40,280 nucleotides of DNA from Halieaceae bacterium UBA5085 (GTDB taxonomy: Bacteria > Pseudomonadota > Gammaproteobacteria > Pseudomonadales > Halieaceae), in NCBI GenBank assembly GCA_002414665.1, contig DIAF01000047.1, positions 120,830 through 161,109 of the forward strand. The letters are read 5' to 3'. A program made the position numbers and the translations under genes. The notes under the pieces are model-generated. The model saw nothing but the letters and a program-made list of their open reading frames with translations, was not told the DNA's origin and searched no databases. Below, in pieces: positions 1 to 8,371 of the stretch. Each line of letters opens with the position of its first letter. Positions within the stretch are counted from its first letter, which is position 1.

Positions 1-864
1 CAAATTACCTGACGACGGACACTCTTCGCTAAGCTCGATACCGACGCAGTCGCGATCCATTTCATTGCAAACCACTCCGGTAGTTCCGGATCCAAAAAAC
101 GGATCGAGCACTCTATCGTTAGGTCGGGACCCCGCAGCAACGCAAACTCGGACGAGAGCACGAGGGTAGACTGCAAAGTGCCGCTCTGGAAACGGTTCTG
201 TATTAATGTTCCAGACCGTTCGACGGTTCTTCAATGGTTTCTTCGGATCCGATGCTGGCTCTTTAACCGCCTCCCAATCGTAATAGTATCTCTTCGACTT
301 CGACAGCAAGAAAACGTATTCGTGGCTACGTGTCGGTCTATCTTTAACGCTCTCAGGTTGGCAGTTCGGCTTATTCCAAACAATTTCTGTACGTAGATAC
401 CAACCGTCCGCCTGGAGGGCGAAAGCAAGTCTCCAAGGAACACCAATCAAATCCTTCGGTTTTAGGCCTTCCGGTGTCGGAGCTCTGTAGCTCATGGCGC
501 GACCTTTGTTTTTTGCATCGGAAGCGCGCCACGTTCTTCCGCCTGACGTGTAACTATCTCCAATATTTAGCCATAGCGTTCCATCATCCGCTAAAGTTCG
601 GCGAGCCTCCCTGAACAGCGCCACCAAATCCGCTATATAATCTTCAACTAGTAGTTCCGCTCCAATTTGACCATCAATGCCGTAGTCTCTCAGCCCCCAA
701 TAAGGAGGCGAGGTAACGATGCATTGAAAATGTCCTTCAGGAAAACCCTCGAGAATGCTGCGAGCGTCACCAACCAGAATTTGTGCGCGATTATTCAAGC
801 TGAGACCAGTGTCAGGCTGATCCACCAAAAACAGATCCCGCAGTTTGCGTGATGTATTGTCCAT
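1..864 (-). CDS. DNA methyltransferase (N6-A/N4-C class), partial, runs off left edge
   Basis: The frame opens at ATG 864-862 and stays open for 288 codons to the window edge, so the C-terminus is missing. Catalytic motif IV (TSPPY, residues 51-55, followed by WGLRDYG) comes first. The SAM-binding FxGxG motif I (DPFFGSGTTG, about residues 254-263) comes about 200 residues later and is followed by a GIEL segment. That IV-before-I order is the beta-class arrangement of the N6/N4 methylase family; the region between should hold the target-recognition part. It would transfer a methyl group from SAM to adenine or cytosine in a specific DNA site; the base cannot be told from SPPY alone. An AGGA-like ribosome site lies about 10 bases upstream. 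No restriction enzyme is visible here. The low GC and the position next to a tRNA suggest an island or prophage, possibly with an orphan enzyme. Confidence 0.88.
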   Translation of the reverse strand, partial: MDNTSRKLRDLFLVDQPDTGLSLNNRAQILVGDARSILEGFPEGHFQCIVTSPPYWGLRDYGIDGQIGAELLVEDYIADLVALFREARRTLADDGTLWLNIGDSYTSGGRTWRASDAKNKGRAMSYRAPTPEGLKPKDLIGVPWRLAFALQADGWYLRTEIVWNKPNCQPESVKDRPTRSHEYVFLLSKSKRYYYDWEAVKEPASDPKKPLKNRRTVWNINTEPFPERHFAVYPRALVRVCVAAGSRPNDRVLDPFFGSGTTGVVCNEMDRDCVGIELSEECPSSGNL

Positions 865-1557
865 AATTTCCGTCCTCGTAAAAAGGATAGGGGAAGCCGA
901 ACGAGAATGTAAATGTCTTCTCGCATGTTCGCCTAGTTCGTTTGAATTCGATCTTAGCAAGTAGAAAAAAACCGGGAACATATGGCAAATAACGATTGCC
1001 GCGACACGATATGATTGAGGCTTCGGAACTCGAGCACTTATTGTCTTCGACACTGGAGGCCGGTTTGCATTCAGTCACACCGCTGGATAACTCGTGCCGC
1101 CGAGCATTATCTCAACTAGTCTTTTCTCCAACGAGGTTTTCCGGGGTGTCCGCAGTCGGCTCGATGTCCAGACTATAGCGGACGATTCTCTTTTGTTTCG
1201 TTTCCACCAAGCGCGCCCAGAATACGATCTACCATCTTCCAAGTCGCCTCATCACCTTCAATGGGTTTGTTACTCGCTAGCTCGATACGCAACCGGCGCG
1301 GCGAAGTTCGGACCGTGACATAGATAGCTGTTTGAACATAGTCCAATCGCGAATGCGAAGCGGGACAATGGGAATTGGACAGCTAGCCACTGGTAGTTAT
1401 TTGCCGAATCCGAAAGTGATAAAACGAGTGACGCTAATCCAGCAGAAGTGGTGTCGCGCCAGCTGTCCTACAATATTCGCTTTTGGCGTCCTACACCTCA
1501 AAACGGCGCCGGACTACTACATTGTTTTAATTGAGCAAATTGGAATCAGACGGTTGC
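865..1557. other. Low-GC flank between methyltransferase and tRNA-Ser
   Basis: About 690 bases with no convincing intact gene. It holds a small frameshifted minus-strand reading frame (1112-1346) and a 7-base inverted repeat (GTCCAAT 1341-1347 against ATTGGAC 1374-1380). Base composition is close to that of the methyltransferase and clearly poorer in GC than the region from about 1650 onward. I see no integrase, no transposase and no strong terminator. The stretch directly abuts the 3' end of the tRNA gene, where tRNA-targeting elements insert, so it is best read as the edge of a foreign segment. That is inference. Confidence 0.5.
1112..1346 (-). pseudogene. Small hypothetical protein, apparently frameshifted
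   Basis: A minus-strand frame starting near TTG 1346-1344 reads about 57 residues, including a protein-like stretch (IELASNKPIEGDE, then WKMVDRILGALGG), and stops at 1175-1173. If the reading frame slips back by one at the AAAA run near 1194-1191, translation continues as KRIVRYSLDIEPTADTPENL and ends at 1114-1112. The joined product would be about 78 residues and reads more naturally than either half. A one-base indel, or a sequencing error in the A-run, would explain it. The sequence is not a canonical XXXYYYZ slippery site. I do not recognise the family and no good ATG or ribosome site is evident. The low-GC setting makes a decaying island gene plausible. Confidence 0.3.
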
Positions 1558-1647
1558 TGGCGGAGAGAGAGGGATTCGAACCCTCGATAGGTTTTACCCT
1601 ATACGCCCTTAGCAGGGGCGCGCCTTCAGCCACTCGGCCACCTCTCC
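1558..1647 (-). tRNA. serT(GCT): tRNA-Ser (anticodon GCU), reads AGC/AGU
   Basis: The reverse strand folds as a class II tRNA. The 5' acceptor strand GGAGAGG (1647-1641) pairs with TCTCTCC, with a G-U pair at the base. The D-arm contains GCCGAGTGG. The anticodon stem CGCCC/GGGCG encloses a CTGCTAA loop, giving anticodon GCT. A long variable arm typical of serine tRNAs follows, then T-arm GAGGG-TTCGAAT-CCCTC, a G discriminator and a genome-encoded CCA (1560-1558). A tRNA-Ser downstream of csrA is a known arrangement in gammaproteobacteria. The 3' end faces the low-GC segment on the left. The symbol is descriptive. Confidence 0.97.
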
Positions 1648-1705
1648 GTACAGACCGCACCCGGGGTGGTTGCTGCGCGCCGGCAGCCCCTCAGGAACGG
1701 CGCGC

Positions 1706-1734
1706 ATCATACCCCACACTGGTGGTAAATTCAA
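1706..1734 (-). promoter_or_regulatory. Predicted sigma70 promoter of tRNA-Ser
   Basis: On the minus strand, TTGAAT (1734-1729) and TATGAT (1711-1706) are separated by exactly 17 bases. A GC-rich stretch follows before the tRNA begins at 1647, as expected for a stringently controlled stable-RNA promoter. The predicted start lies near 1699, which leaves about 50 bases of 5' leader for processing. Confidence 0.65.
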
Positions 1735-1758
1735 AGGCTCGAAGCAGCACCCCGCCGA

Positions 1759-4167
1759 TTATCGGGGCGCAGTGAGCGTGATGCGCGACTGCGCGTCCGC
1801 CTCCACGTCCTGCCGCTGGAACAGCACCGGGCGGAACGCCTTGTTGCGGTAGAGCTCGGTCTGGTCGGTGAAATGCGGCGAAGCGGGGTCACCGGACTGG
1901 CTGTAGGTGAGCAACGCCTCGGCAACCGGGCCCCTATCGTCGAAGCCGACGGTCAGCACAAAACTGCTGCCGTGAACCACCGGATAGCCTGCATCGGTGA
2001 GCAGGGTGCTGCCATCAATCGGCGTGGGCGTCAGCATGGCGATGGGGTGGTCGGGAATGTCGGAGACCATCAGGTTAGCCACGCCCTCGTAGCGGTTGCC
2101 ACCGTGAACAGGGATACCGCGCTCACCGCGGTAGGCAAACTGGGCTTCACGGAGCGGGGCATTGAGGGGGTACCCTGCAGACTCCAGCACCGCCGCAGCA
2201 TGTGCAAGTTTTTGCAGAGCGAGGTCGCTGTCGGCCAGGGTGTTCGGCGTGGTTACCGGCGCAGCGGCATCGAAGGGGACGGCAAACAGCTCACCCTGGC
2301 GCATGCCGTCTTCGTAGGCGTAGCCGGTCAGCCATTCCCTGAACAGCACGGCACCCCGGCTGTCGAGATCGAAACGACCATTGAAGCCACGCAGTGCCGC
2401 ACAGGCATCCGCCAGGTCCGCGTCAGCGCTACAGGCCTCCAGCAGGGCAGGCACCAGCAGCAACGCCGCCATGCTTTCGTTTTCGAACAGGAGTTCCTGC
2501 ATGCGCGCAACGGTGAATGTGCCCTCCGCAATCAGCTGCGCATTCATGCGCGTGCGCAGACTGCGGGCAGAGGCCTCAGGCCCATACAACGGGGAATAAC
2601 CCGTGAGTGGCGCGCTGACATTGCTCAGCCAGTAACTGTCGTTGGCATTGAACACGTAGTCCTTGCGTTCCAGCAGGGGACGGCGCTGGAAGGGTTCGGT
2701 GCCGGGAATCGGTGCACCGCCCGCCTCCACCCATTCGAAACGGGGGTCACTGCCGTCGAGCAGTACAAAGCCTTTGCTTTCATACACCTTCGCTGTCAGC
2801 GGATCATCCTTGAGCTGCTGGCGCCAGAGTGCAATCGCCTCGTCACTCAATCGACCCACCGTGGAATTGTCGAGGTAAACAGCGCGACCATCGGCGCTCG
2901 CCGCGATGGTGTTGACCCAGGGCATGGCGTTCCAGCGTCGATGCGCCGCGATGAAACGGTCCATATCGGTCGCCTGGTTCATGTCTCGCCATTGCGACAA
3001 CAGCGCATCGTTGCCAACGTTGGCATCGCGCGCGGTGAACGCAACGCTGCCGTCCCACGGCATGCCGGGCAGGGTCAGGACCGGCCCGTAGTGGCTGAAA
3101 TACAAGGTATGGGCTTCAGACTGCAGGCTGCCATCCGCCTGCAAGACCGGCACTGACACCGCCACTTCACGCATGGCCCGCTCTTCGCCGTCATAACGGT
3201 AGACCGTGGGCTTACCCGGCACCAGCTGCAACCGGTAAAACACCAGACGCTGGCTGGCAGACACGGTATGGCTCCAGGCCACGCCACGATTAAAGCCGAT
3301 CGCCACGCCCGGCGCGCCGAGCAGGTGCCCGCCATACACATCCAGCCTGCCGGGGATGGTCAGGTGTTTTTCCCAAAAGCGGTTGTCGCCGTACCATGGA
3401 TAATGCGGATTACCGAGCAGCAGGCCGCGGCCATTCGCACTGCGTTCACTGCCAAATGCCCAGGCGTTGGAGCCCATGCCCTGGAGGGCAGCGGCATCAG
3501 CAGCGCGCGCGAGACGCTGCTCGCTCACCACGCGCTCGGCCGTGTCAGGGGCCGTGGCTGGCGGCTGCGCAGCCAGCAAGGCATCGGCCATGCGCGGCAG
3601 GGTTTGCGCCATCAAAACCATGCGCGCCATCAGGTCGGTATCGGCGATCGGCTGCAGCCAGACGGCCCCATCGCACCAGGATCCAACGCGGCCTTCGGGG
3701 TGTTCTGCCAGGTAGCGGTTATAGCCGTCTGCATAACCGCGCAGCCAGATGCGGTTGTCCTCGTCCTGTCGCGCAAGCGCCGCCACCGCCTGCTTGTCTA
3801 TGCCCAGCGCGGCGACGACCGCATCGCTGGCCACGTTCGCGTTCTCTGTGCCGGGGCCCAGATAGCGGGCCAGCTCACCGCGTGCGGCAAGCAACGCATG
3901 ACTGATATTGCAGATGTGGTCCTCAGCCGCCGCGTAGCCCTCACCGTAACCGAGGCTGGCAAAATCCGCCGCGGTGATATGCGGGACACCGTAACTGCTG
4001 CGGATTATTTCCACCTCATAGCCCGCGGGTGTTACGACGGATGACTGGCGCCGGTCCTGTAACCCGGACTGGGCTTGTGGGTCATTCGGGGGCGGGGATG
4101 CCGGCGTCTGGCACCCGGCAACAATCAACAGTGCCAGAGCGGCGAGGGGGCGAATACAACGCATCAT
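1759..4167 (-). CDS. Penicillin acylase family lipoprotein (candidate acyl-homoserine-lactone acylase)
   Basis: An Ntn-hydrolase precursor of 802 residues. I place the start at ATG 4167 (tandem ATG ATG) because an AGGAG lies about 10 bases upstream and a lipoprotein signal follows at once (hydrophobic stretch, then IVAGC, Cys19). The longer upstream frame is arginine-rich and not signal-like. Residues 60-63 (GVPH) fit the alpha chain. GMGSNAW places the predicted beta-chain N-terminal nucleophile at Ser233, followed by GNPHYPW and HTVSASQ. The family cleaves itself and hydrolyses amide-linked acyl chains: penicillins, acyl-homoserine lactones or lipopeptides. The substrate cannot be read from sequence. 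It follows csrA by 40 bases and may be cotranscribed. Its TAA stop lies in the loop of a GC-rich hairpin. Confidence 0.9.
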   Translation of the reverse strand: MMRCIRPLAALALLIVAGCQTPASPPPNDPQAQSGLQDRRQSSVVTPAGYEVEIIRSSYGVPHITAADFASLGYGEGYAAAEDHICNISHALLAARGELARYLGPGTENANVASDAVVAALGIDKQAVAALARQDEDNRIWLRGYADGYNRYLAEHPEGRVGSWCDGAVWLQPIADTDLMARMVLMAQTLPRMADALLAAQPPATAPDTAERVVSEQRLARAADAAALQGMGSNAWAFGSERSANGRGLLLGNPHYPWYGDNRFWEKHLTIPGRLDVYGGHLLGAPGVAIGFNRGVAWSHTVSASQRLVFYRLQLVPGKPTVYRYDGEERAMREVAVSVPVLQADGSLQSEAHTLYFSHYGPVLTLPGMPWDGSVAFTARDANVGNDALLSQWRDMNQATDMDRFIAAHRRWNAMPWVNTIAASADGRAVYLDNSTVGRLSDEAIALWRQQLKDDPLTAKVYESKGFVLLDGSDPRFEWVEAGGAPIPGTEPFQRRPLLERKDYVFNANDSYWLSNVSAPLTGYSPLYGPEASARSLRTRMNAQLIAEGTFTVARMQELLFENESMAALLLVPALLEACSADADLADACAALRGFNGRFDLDSRGAVLFREWLTGYAYEDGMRQGELFAVPFDAAAPVTTPNTLADSDLALQKLAHAAAVLESAGYPLNAPLREAQFAYRGERGIPVHGGNRYEGVANLMVSDIPDHPIAMLTPTPIDGSTLLTDAGYPVVHGSSFVLTVGFDDRGPVAEALLTYSQSGDPASPHFTDQTELYRNKAFRPVLFQRQDVEADAQSRITLTAPR

Positions 4168-4207
4168 GAAGGATGCACTCCTGTGCAGTGAAACACGGGG
4201 GTGCGGG

Positions 4208-4408
4208 TTACTCCCGGGAGTCGTCCTCCGGAACCGCTGCCTCGTCACCCTCCTGGATGCGATTGTAGATTTCTTCACGGTGAACTGCGACATCTTTCGG
4301 GGCGTTCACCCCAATGCGCACCTGATTGCCCTTGACGCCCAGCACGGTGATCGTGATGTCGTCGCCAACCATCAGTGATTCACCGACCCGGCGGGTCAGT
4401 ATGAGCAT
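4208..4408 (-). CDS. csrA: Carbon storage regulator CsrA (RsmA)
   Basis: A 66-residue RNA-binding translational regulator. The N-terminus MLILTRRVGESLMVGDD and the following ITITVLGVKGNQVRIGVNAP are the hallmark beta-strand core, and EEIYNRIQ is the C-terminal helix. The start is ATG 4408, not an upstream frame start: the family begins MLILTR and an AGGAGG lies nine bases before it. CsrA homodimers bind GGA motifs in mRNA leaders and control carbon flow, biofilm, c-di-GMP enzymes and motility. It lies downstream of alaS-lysC as in Pseudomonas and its relatives. Targets within this window, such as the flagellar and diguanylate cyclase genes, are plausible but not shown. Confidence 0.97.
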   Translation of the reverse strand: MLILTRRVGESLMVGDDITITVLGVKGNQVRIGVNAPKDVAVHREEIYNRIQEGDEAAVPEDDSRE

Positions 4409-4425
4409 AACTCCTTGCCTCCTGT
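4409..4425 (-). promoter_or_regulatory. csrA ribosome-binding region with two GGA motifs (candidate autoregulatory site)
   Basis: The bases just before csrA read, on the minus strand, ACAGGA (4425-4420) and CAAGGA (4417-4412), then the start codon. Both resemble the CsrA-binding core (CA-R-GGA), and the first contains the Shine-Dalgarno. Two GGA motifs eight bases apart over the ribosome site would let one CsrA dimer block its own translation, as is known for E. coli csrA. The effect here is inferred from the motif alone. Confidence 0.5.
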
Positions 4426-4518
4426 CGCCCGCCAACACGCTGCCGGACGGCGCTAACCATGCGCTGCTGAGCCCTAAGTGTTAGCCGAGAATGGGGAAAA
4501 CGCAACTGCGGGTTTGTA

Positions 4519-5760
4519 TCACTTTGCAATGTCGGTGGCAGGGGCCTGGTCAAGCTCGAAGGCCGAATGCAGCGCACGCACTGCCAGCTCCATGAATTTT
4601 TCCTCGATGATCACGGAAATCTTGATCTCCGATGTCGTGATCATCTGGATATTGATCCCCACCTCAGAGAGCGCGCGGAACATGGTGCTGGCCACGCCGG
4701 CATGGGAGCGCATGCCCACCCCGACGATAGACACCTTGGCGATTCGGCTGTCGACGCGCACCTCGCGCGCGCTGAGGTCTGCCGCCACCTGTTCCAGCAC
4801 CGCCTGGGCCCGCGGCAGATCCGCGCGGCCGACGGTGAAGGTCAGATCCGTGGTGTTGTCTTCGGCCACGTTCTGCAGAATGACATCGACCTCAATGTTT
4901 GCCTCACCGATGGGACCCAGTATGCGGTAGGCCACACCGGGCATGTCCGGCACGCCGAGGATGGTGAGTTTGGCCTCATCGCGATTGAAGGCGATGCCGG
5001 CGATTGTCGGGGTTTCCATCACAGACTCATCCTCCAGAGTGATGAGGGTACCGGGGCCGTCCTTGAAGCTGTGCAGCACCCGCAGCGGAACTTTGTACTT
5101 GCCGGCGAATTCCACCGAGCGAATCTGCAGCACCTTGGAGCCCATGCTGGCCATTTCCAACATTTCCTCGAAGGTGATGCGGTCCAGACGGCGCGCATCA
5201 TCGACCACCCGGGGGTCGGTGGTGTAGACCCCATCCACATCGGTGTAGATCTGGCATTCGTCTGCCTGCAGGGCCGCCGCCAGGGCGACGGCGGTGGTAT
5301 CCGATCCGCCGCGCCCGAGAGTCGTGATGTTGCCCTGCTCATCCACCCCCTGGAAGCCTGCCACCACCAGCACAAGACCCGCCGCCAGGTCTGCTCGCAG
5401 GCGGCTGTCGTCGATGTCGCGGATACGCGCCTTGGTGTGCGCATCGTCGGTGAGAATACGCACCTGGCTGCCAGTGTAGGATTTGGCGGCGATGCCGCGC
5501 TGATGCAGCGCCATGCTGAGCAGCGCGGTGGTCACCTGCTCGCCGGTGGACAGCAGCACGTCCAGCTCGCGCGCCAGGGGCTGCGGCTGGATCTCCCGCG
5601 CAAGGCCCAGCAGGCGGTTGGTTTCGCCGCTCATCGCCGACACCACGACGACCACCTGGTGGCCGTCGGACCGGAAGCGGGCTACTTTGTCGGCCACCTG
5701 CGCAATGCGCTCAATGCTGCCGACGGAGGTGCCTCCGAACTTCTGGACAATCAGCGACAT
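4519..5760 (-). CDS. lysC: Aspartate kinase
   Basis: A 413-residue enzyme that phosphorylates aspartate with ATP, the first step to lysine, threonine, methionine and diaminopimelate. The N-terminal motif KFGGTSVGS binds ATP. TLGRGGSDTTA and the TDVDGVYTTDPR segment belong to the amino-acid kinase fold. The C-terminal third carries tandem ACT domains (VSIVGVGMRSHAGVA near the end), the usual feedback-control site. The size fits monofunctional aspartokinases. The start is ATG 5760, one base after the alaS stop, so translation is probably coupled; the frame extends upstream only as antisense-like sequence inside alaS. csrA follows after about 110 bases and may also have its own promoter there. 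Confidence 0.96.
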   Translation of the reverse strand: MSLIVQKFGGTSVGSIERIAQVADKVARFRSDGHQVVVVVSAMSGETNRLLGLAREIQPQPLARELDVLLSTGEQVTTALLSMALHQRGIAAKSYTGSQVRILTDDAHTKARIRDIDDSRLRADLAAGLVLVVAGFQGVDEQGNITTLGRGGSDTTAVALAAALQADECQIYTDVDGVYTTDPRVVDDARRLDRITFEEMLEMASMGSKVLQIRSVEFAGKYKVPLRVLHSFKDGPGTLITLEDESVMETPTIAGIAFNRDEAKLTILGVPDMPGVAYRILGPIGEANIEVDVILQNVAEDNTTDLTFTVGRADLPRAQAVLEQVAADLSAREVRVDSRIAKVSIVGVGMRSHAGVASTMFRALSEVGINIQMITTSEIKISVIIEEKFMELAVRALHSAFELDQAPATDIAK

Positions 5761-5761
5761 G

Positions 5762-8371
5762 TCAGGCGTTCTGGGCCAGTGTATCCGCCACCCAGTCAGG
5801 CACTGCGCCCAATGCAGCGGGCAAGCCGGCCACATCACTGCCACCGCCCTGCGCCATGTCCGGACGGCCACCGCCCTTGCCACCGAGGCGCCCCGCAAAT
5901 TCGCGCATCAGGTTGCCGGCACTGACCCTGTCGGTAAGATCCTTGCTGACGCCGGCCGCCAGCGCCACCTTGTCGCCGTCCACGGCTGCCAGCAGCACCA
6001 CGGCACTGCCCAGCTTGTTCTTCACCTGGTCGAGGGTATCGCGCAGCGATTTGGCATCGGCACCCTCGACACTCGCCGCCAGCACCTTGATACCCGCGAC
6101 CTCGACGGCCTGGTTGGTCAGGTCGCCGCCGGCAGAGGTGGCCAGTTTCTGTTTCAGCCGCGCGAGTTCCTTCTCCAGCTCGCGGTTCTCGTTGCGCAGG
6201 GCTCCCACCCGCGCCGCCACCGCATCGCGCCCGGCCTTCACGACGTCGCACACCGCGTCCAGCTGGGCTTCGGTGTGGGCGATGGAGGCCAGCGCACCGG
6301 CGCCTGTCACCGCCTCAATACGGCGCACGCCGGAGGCGATGCCGGACTCAGAGAGGATACGGAATACCCCGATGTCACCGGTGCGGTCTACGTGGGTGCC
6401 GCCACAGAGCTCCACCGAAAAATCATCTTCACCCATGGTCAGGACACGCACTTCGTCGCCGTATTTCTCGCCGAACAGGGCCATGGCGCCCGCCGCTATG
6501 GCGTCGTCCATGTTCATCAGGCGGGTGCTGACCGGCGTATTGGCGCGAATCTGTGCGTTAACCTGATCCGCGATCTCGGCCAGCTCCGCCGGGGTCACAG
6601 CTTCGAAATGGGAAAAGTCGAAGCGCAGGCGCTCGGAATCCACCAGCGACCCCTTCTGGGTGACGTGCTCGCCGAGCACACGACGCAGGGCGGCGTGCAT
6701 CAGGTGCGTGGCCGAGTGGTTCAGGCGGGTGCGCTGGCGTACGCTGGCATCCACGCTGGCGTACAGGCTGTCGCCGACCTTGACGCTGCCCTGCAGCACC
6801 TTGACGTGGTGCAGGTGCTGGCTCTGGGCCTTGGTGGTATCGGTCACTTCCAGTCGCACGCCGTCGGCCTGCAGATAGCCGGTATCGCCCGCCTGACCAC
6901 CGGATTCCGCGTAAAACGGCGTGCGATCGAGCACGACCACGCCCTGCTGATCAGGGTGCAGCGCCTCGACCTCGGCGCCATCGCAGAGCAGTGCAGTCAC
7001 CCTGCCCTCGCCTTCCACATGCTCGTAGCCGGTAAACTCGGTGCTCCCTTCCAGCGTCAGCACGGCGTTGTAATCCACCTTGAAGCTGCCGCCTTCCTGC
7101 GACCGGCTGCGCTGCGCCGCCATCGCGGCCTCGTAGCCTGCCATGTCCAGTTCCAGGCCGCGTTCGCGCGCGATGTCATTGGTCAGGTCAACCGGAAAAC
7201 CGTAGGTATCATAGAGCTTGAACACCACATCACCGGGGATAACGCCGCTGCTGATGTCGGCGAGCGCGTCCTGCAGGATCTGCAGGCCGTTATCCAGTGT
7301 CTTGGCAAACTGCTCTTCCTCGGCCAGCAGCGCTTTCTCCACCTGCGGCTGCAGCTTCGCCAGTTCGGGGTAGGCATCGCCCATCTCGGCGGCCAGTGTG
7401 GCCACGAGTTTATGGAAGAACGGGGCGCTGGCTCCCAGCTTGTTGCCATGGCGTATGGCGCGTCGAATGATGCGGCGCAGCACATAACCCCGGCCCTCGT
7501 TGCCCGGCAGCACGCCGTCGACAATGAGGAAGGCGCAGGAGCGTATGTGGTCGGCAATCACCCGCAGGGAGTTATGCGTCAGGTCGTCGACCCCTAGCAG
7601 CTCGGCGGCGGCGCGAATCAGGGCCTGGAACAGGTCGATTTCATAGTTGCTGTGCACGCCCTGCATGACGGCGGCAATGCGTTCCAGGCCCATGCCGGTA
7701 TCGACCGAGGGCTTGGGCAGAGGGTGCAGTTCGCCGCTGGCGTCGCGGTTGAACTGCATGAAAACGAGGTTCCATATCTCGATATAGCGATCGAGGTCGT
7801 CGCCTTCACTGCCGGGCGGGCCGCCTGGAACCTGCGGGCCGTGGTCGTAGAAAATTTCGGAACAGGGGCCACAGGGGCCGGTGTCGCCCATCTGCCAGAA
7901 GTTGTCTTCGTCGAGGCGCGAGAAGCGTTCGGGGCTGACGCCCATCTCCTGCAGCCAGATGTCTGCCGCCTCATCGTCGGACACATGCACCGTCACCCAC
8001 AGGCGCTCGGCCGGCAGCCCCAGCGTTTCCGTGAGAAATGTCCAGGCAAACTGAATGGCCTCACGCTTGAAGTAGTCACCGAAGCTGAAGTTGCCGAGCA
8101 TCTCGAAAAACGTGTGGTGGCGTGCGGTATAGCCGACGTTTTCGAGGTCGTTGTGCTTGCCGCCGGCACGCACGCAGCGCTGGCTGCTGGTGGCGCGCAC
8201 GTAGGCGCGTGGCTCGGTGCCCAGAAAGGTGTCCTTGAACTGGTTCATGCCCGCGTTGGTGAACAGCAGCGTGGGGTCATTGCCCGGCACCAGTGAACTG
8301 CTGGGCACCCGGGTGTGGCCCTGGGCCTCGAAATAGGCCAGGAAAGCTTCGCGTATGTCGCCTGTTTTCAT
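5762..8371 (-). CDS. alaS: Alanine--tRNA ligase
   Basis: An 869-residue enzyme charging tRNA-Ala with alanine. The N-terminal class II aminoacylation domain shows the conserved TNAGMNQFKD and HTFFEMLGNFSFGDYFK segments. The editing domain carries HSATHLMHAALR (HxxxH) and CGGTHVDRTGD, the zinc-type residues that clear mischarged Ser/Gly. The C-terminal part ends in the glycine-rich C-Ala region (GRLGGKGGGRPDMAQGGG). Length matches the family (about 870-880). It starts with a four-base overlap of the hinT stop and runs directly into lysC, so hinT-alaS-lysC form one unit. Confidence 0.97.
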   Translation of the reverse strand: MKTGDIREAFLAYFEAQGHTRVPSSSLVPGNDPTLLFTNAGMNQFKDTFLGTEPRAYVRATSSQRCVRAGGKHNDLENVGYTARHHTFFEMLGNFSFGDYFKREAIQFAWTFLTETLGLPAERLWVTVHVSDDEAADIWLQEMGVSPERFSRLDEDNFWQMGDTGPCGPCSEIFYDHGPQVPGGPPGSEGDDLDRYIEIWNLVFMQFNRDASGELHPLPKPSVDTGMGLERIAAVMQGVHSNYEIDLFQALIRAAAELLGVDDLTHNSLRVIADHIRSCAFLIVDGVLPGNEGRGYVLRRIIRRAIRHGNKLGASAPFFHKLVATLAAEMGDAYPELAKLQPQVEKALLAEEEQFAKTLDNGLQILQDALADISSGVIPGDVVFKLYDTYGFPVDLTNDIARERGLELDMAGYEAAMAAQRSRSQEGGSFKVDYNAVLTLEGSTEFTGYEHVEGEGRVTALLCDGAEVEALHPDQQGVVVLDRTPFYAESGGQAGDTGYLQADGVRLEVTDTTKAQSQHLHHVKVLQGSVKVGDSLYASVDASVRQRTRLNHSATHLMHAALRRVLGEHVTQKGSLVDSERLRFDFSHFEAVTPAELAEIADQVNAQIRANTPVSTRLMNMDDAIAAGAMALFGEKYGDEVRVLTMGEDDFSVELCGGTHVDRTGDIGVFRILSESGIASGVRRIEAVTGAGALASIAHTEAQLDAVCDVVKAGRDAVAARVGALRNENRELEKELARLKQKLATSAGGDLTNQAVEVAGIKVLAASVEGADAKSLRDTLDQVKNKLGSAVVLLAAVDGDKVALAAGVSKDLTDRVSAGNLMREFAGRLGGKGGGRPDMAQGGGSDVAGLPAALGAVPDWVADTLAQNA

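Noticed and set aside
812..1078. 88-codon minus-strand frame with GTG start overlapping the methyltransferase start
   Set aside because: It overlaps the well-supported methyltransferase N-terminus by 53 bases in another frame and has no recognised motif or ribosome site.
996..1775. Plus-strand frames across the low-GC flank and the tRNA
   Set aside because: The longest crosses the tRNA gene antisense, and none has a ribosome site or recognisable domain.
5513..7597. 694-codon plus-strand frame antisense to alaS and lysC
   Set aside because: High-GC codon bias of alaS produces long antisense frames; the product is His/Gln-rich without motifs.
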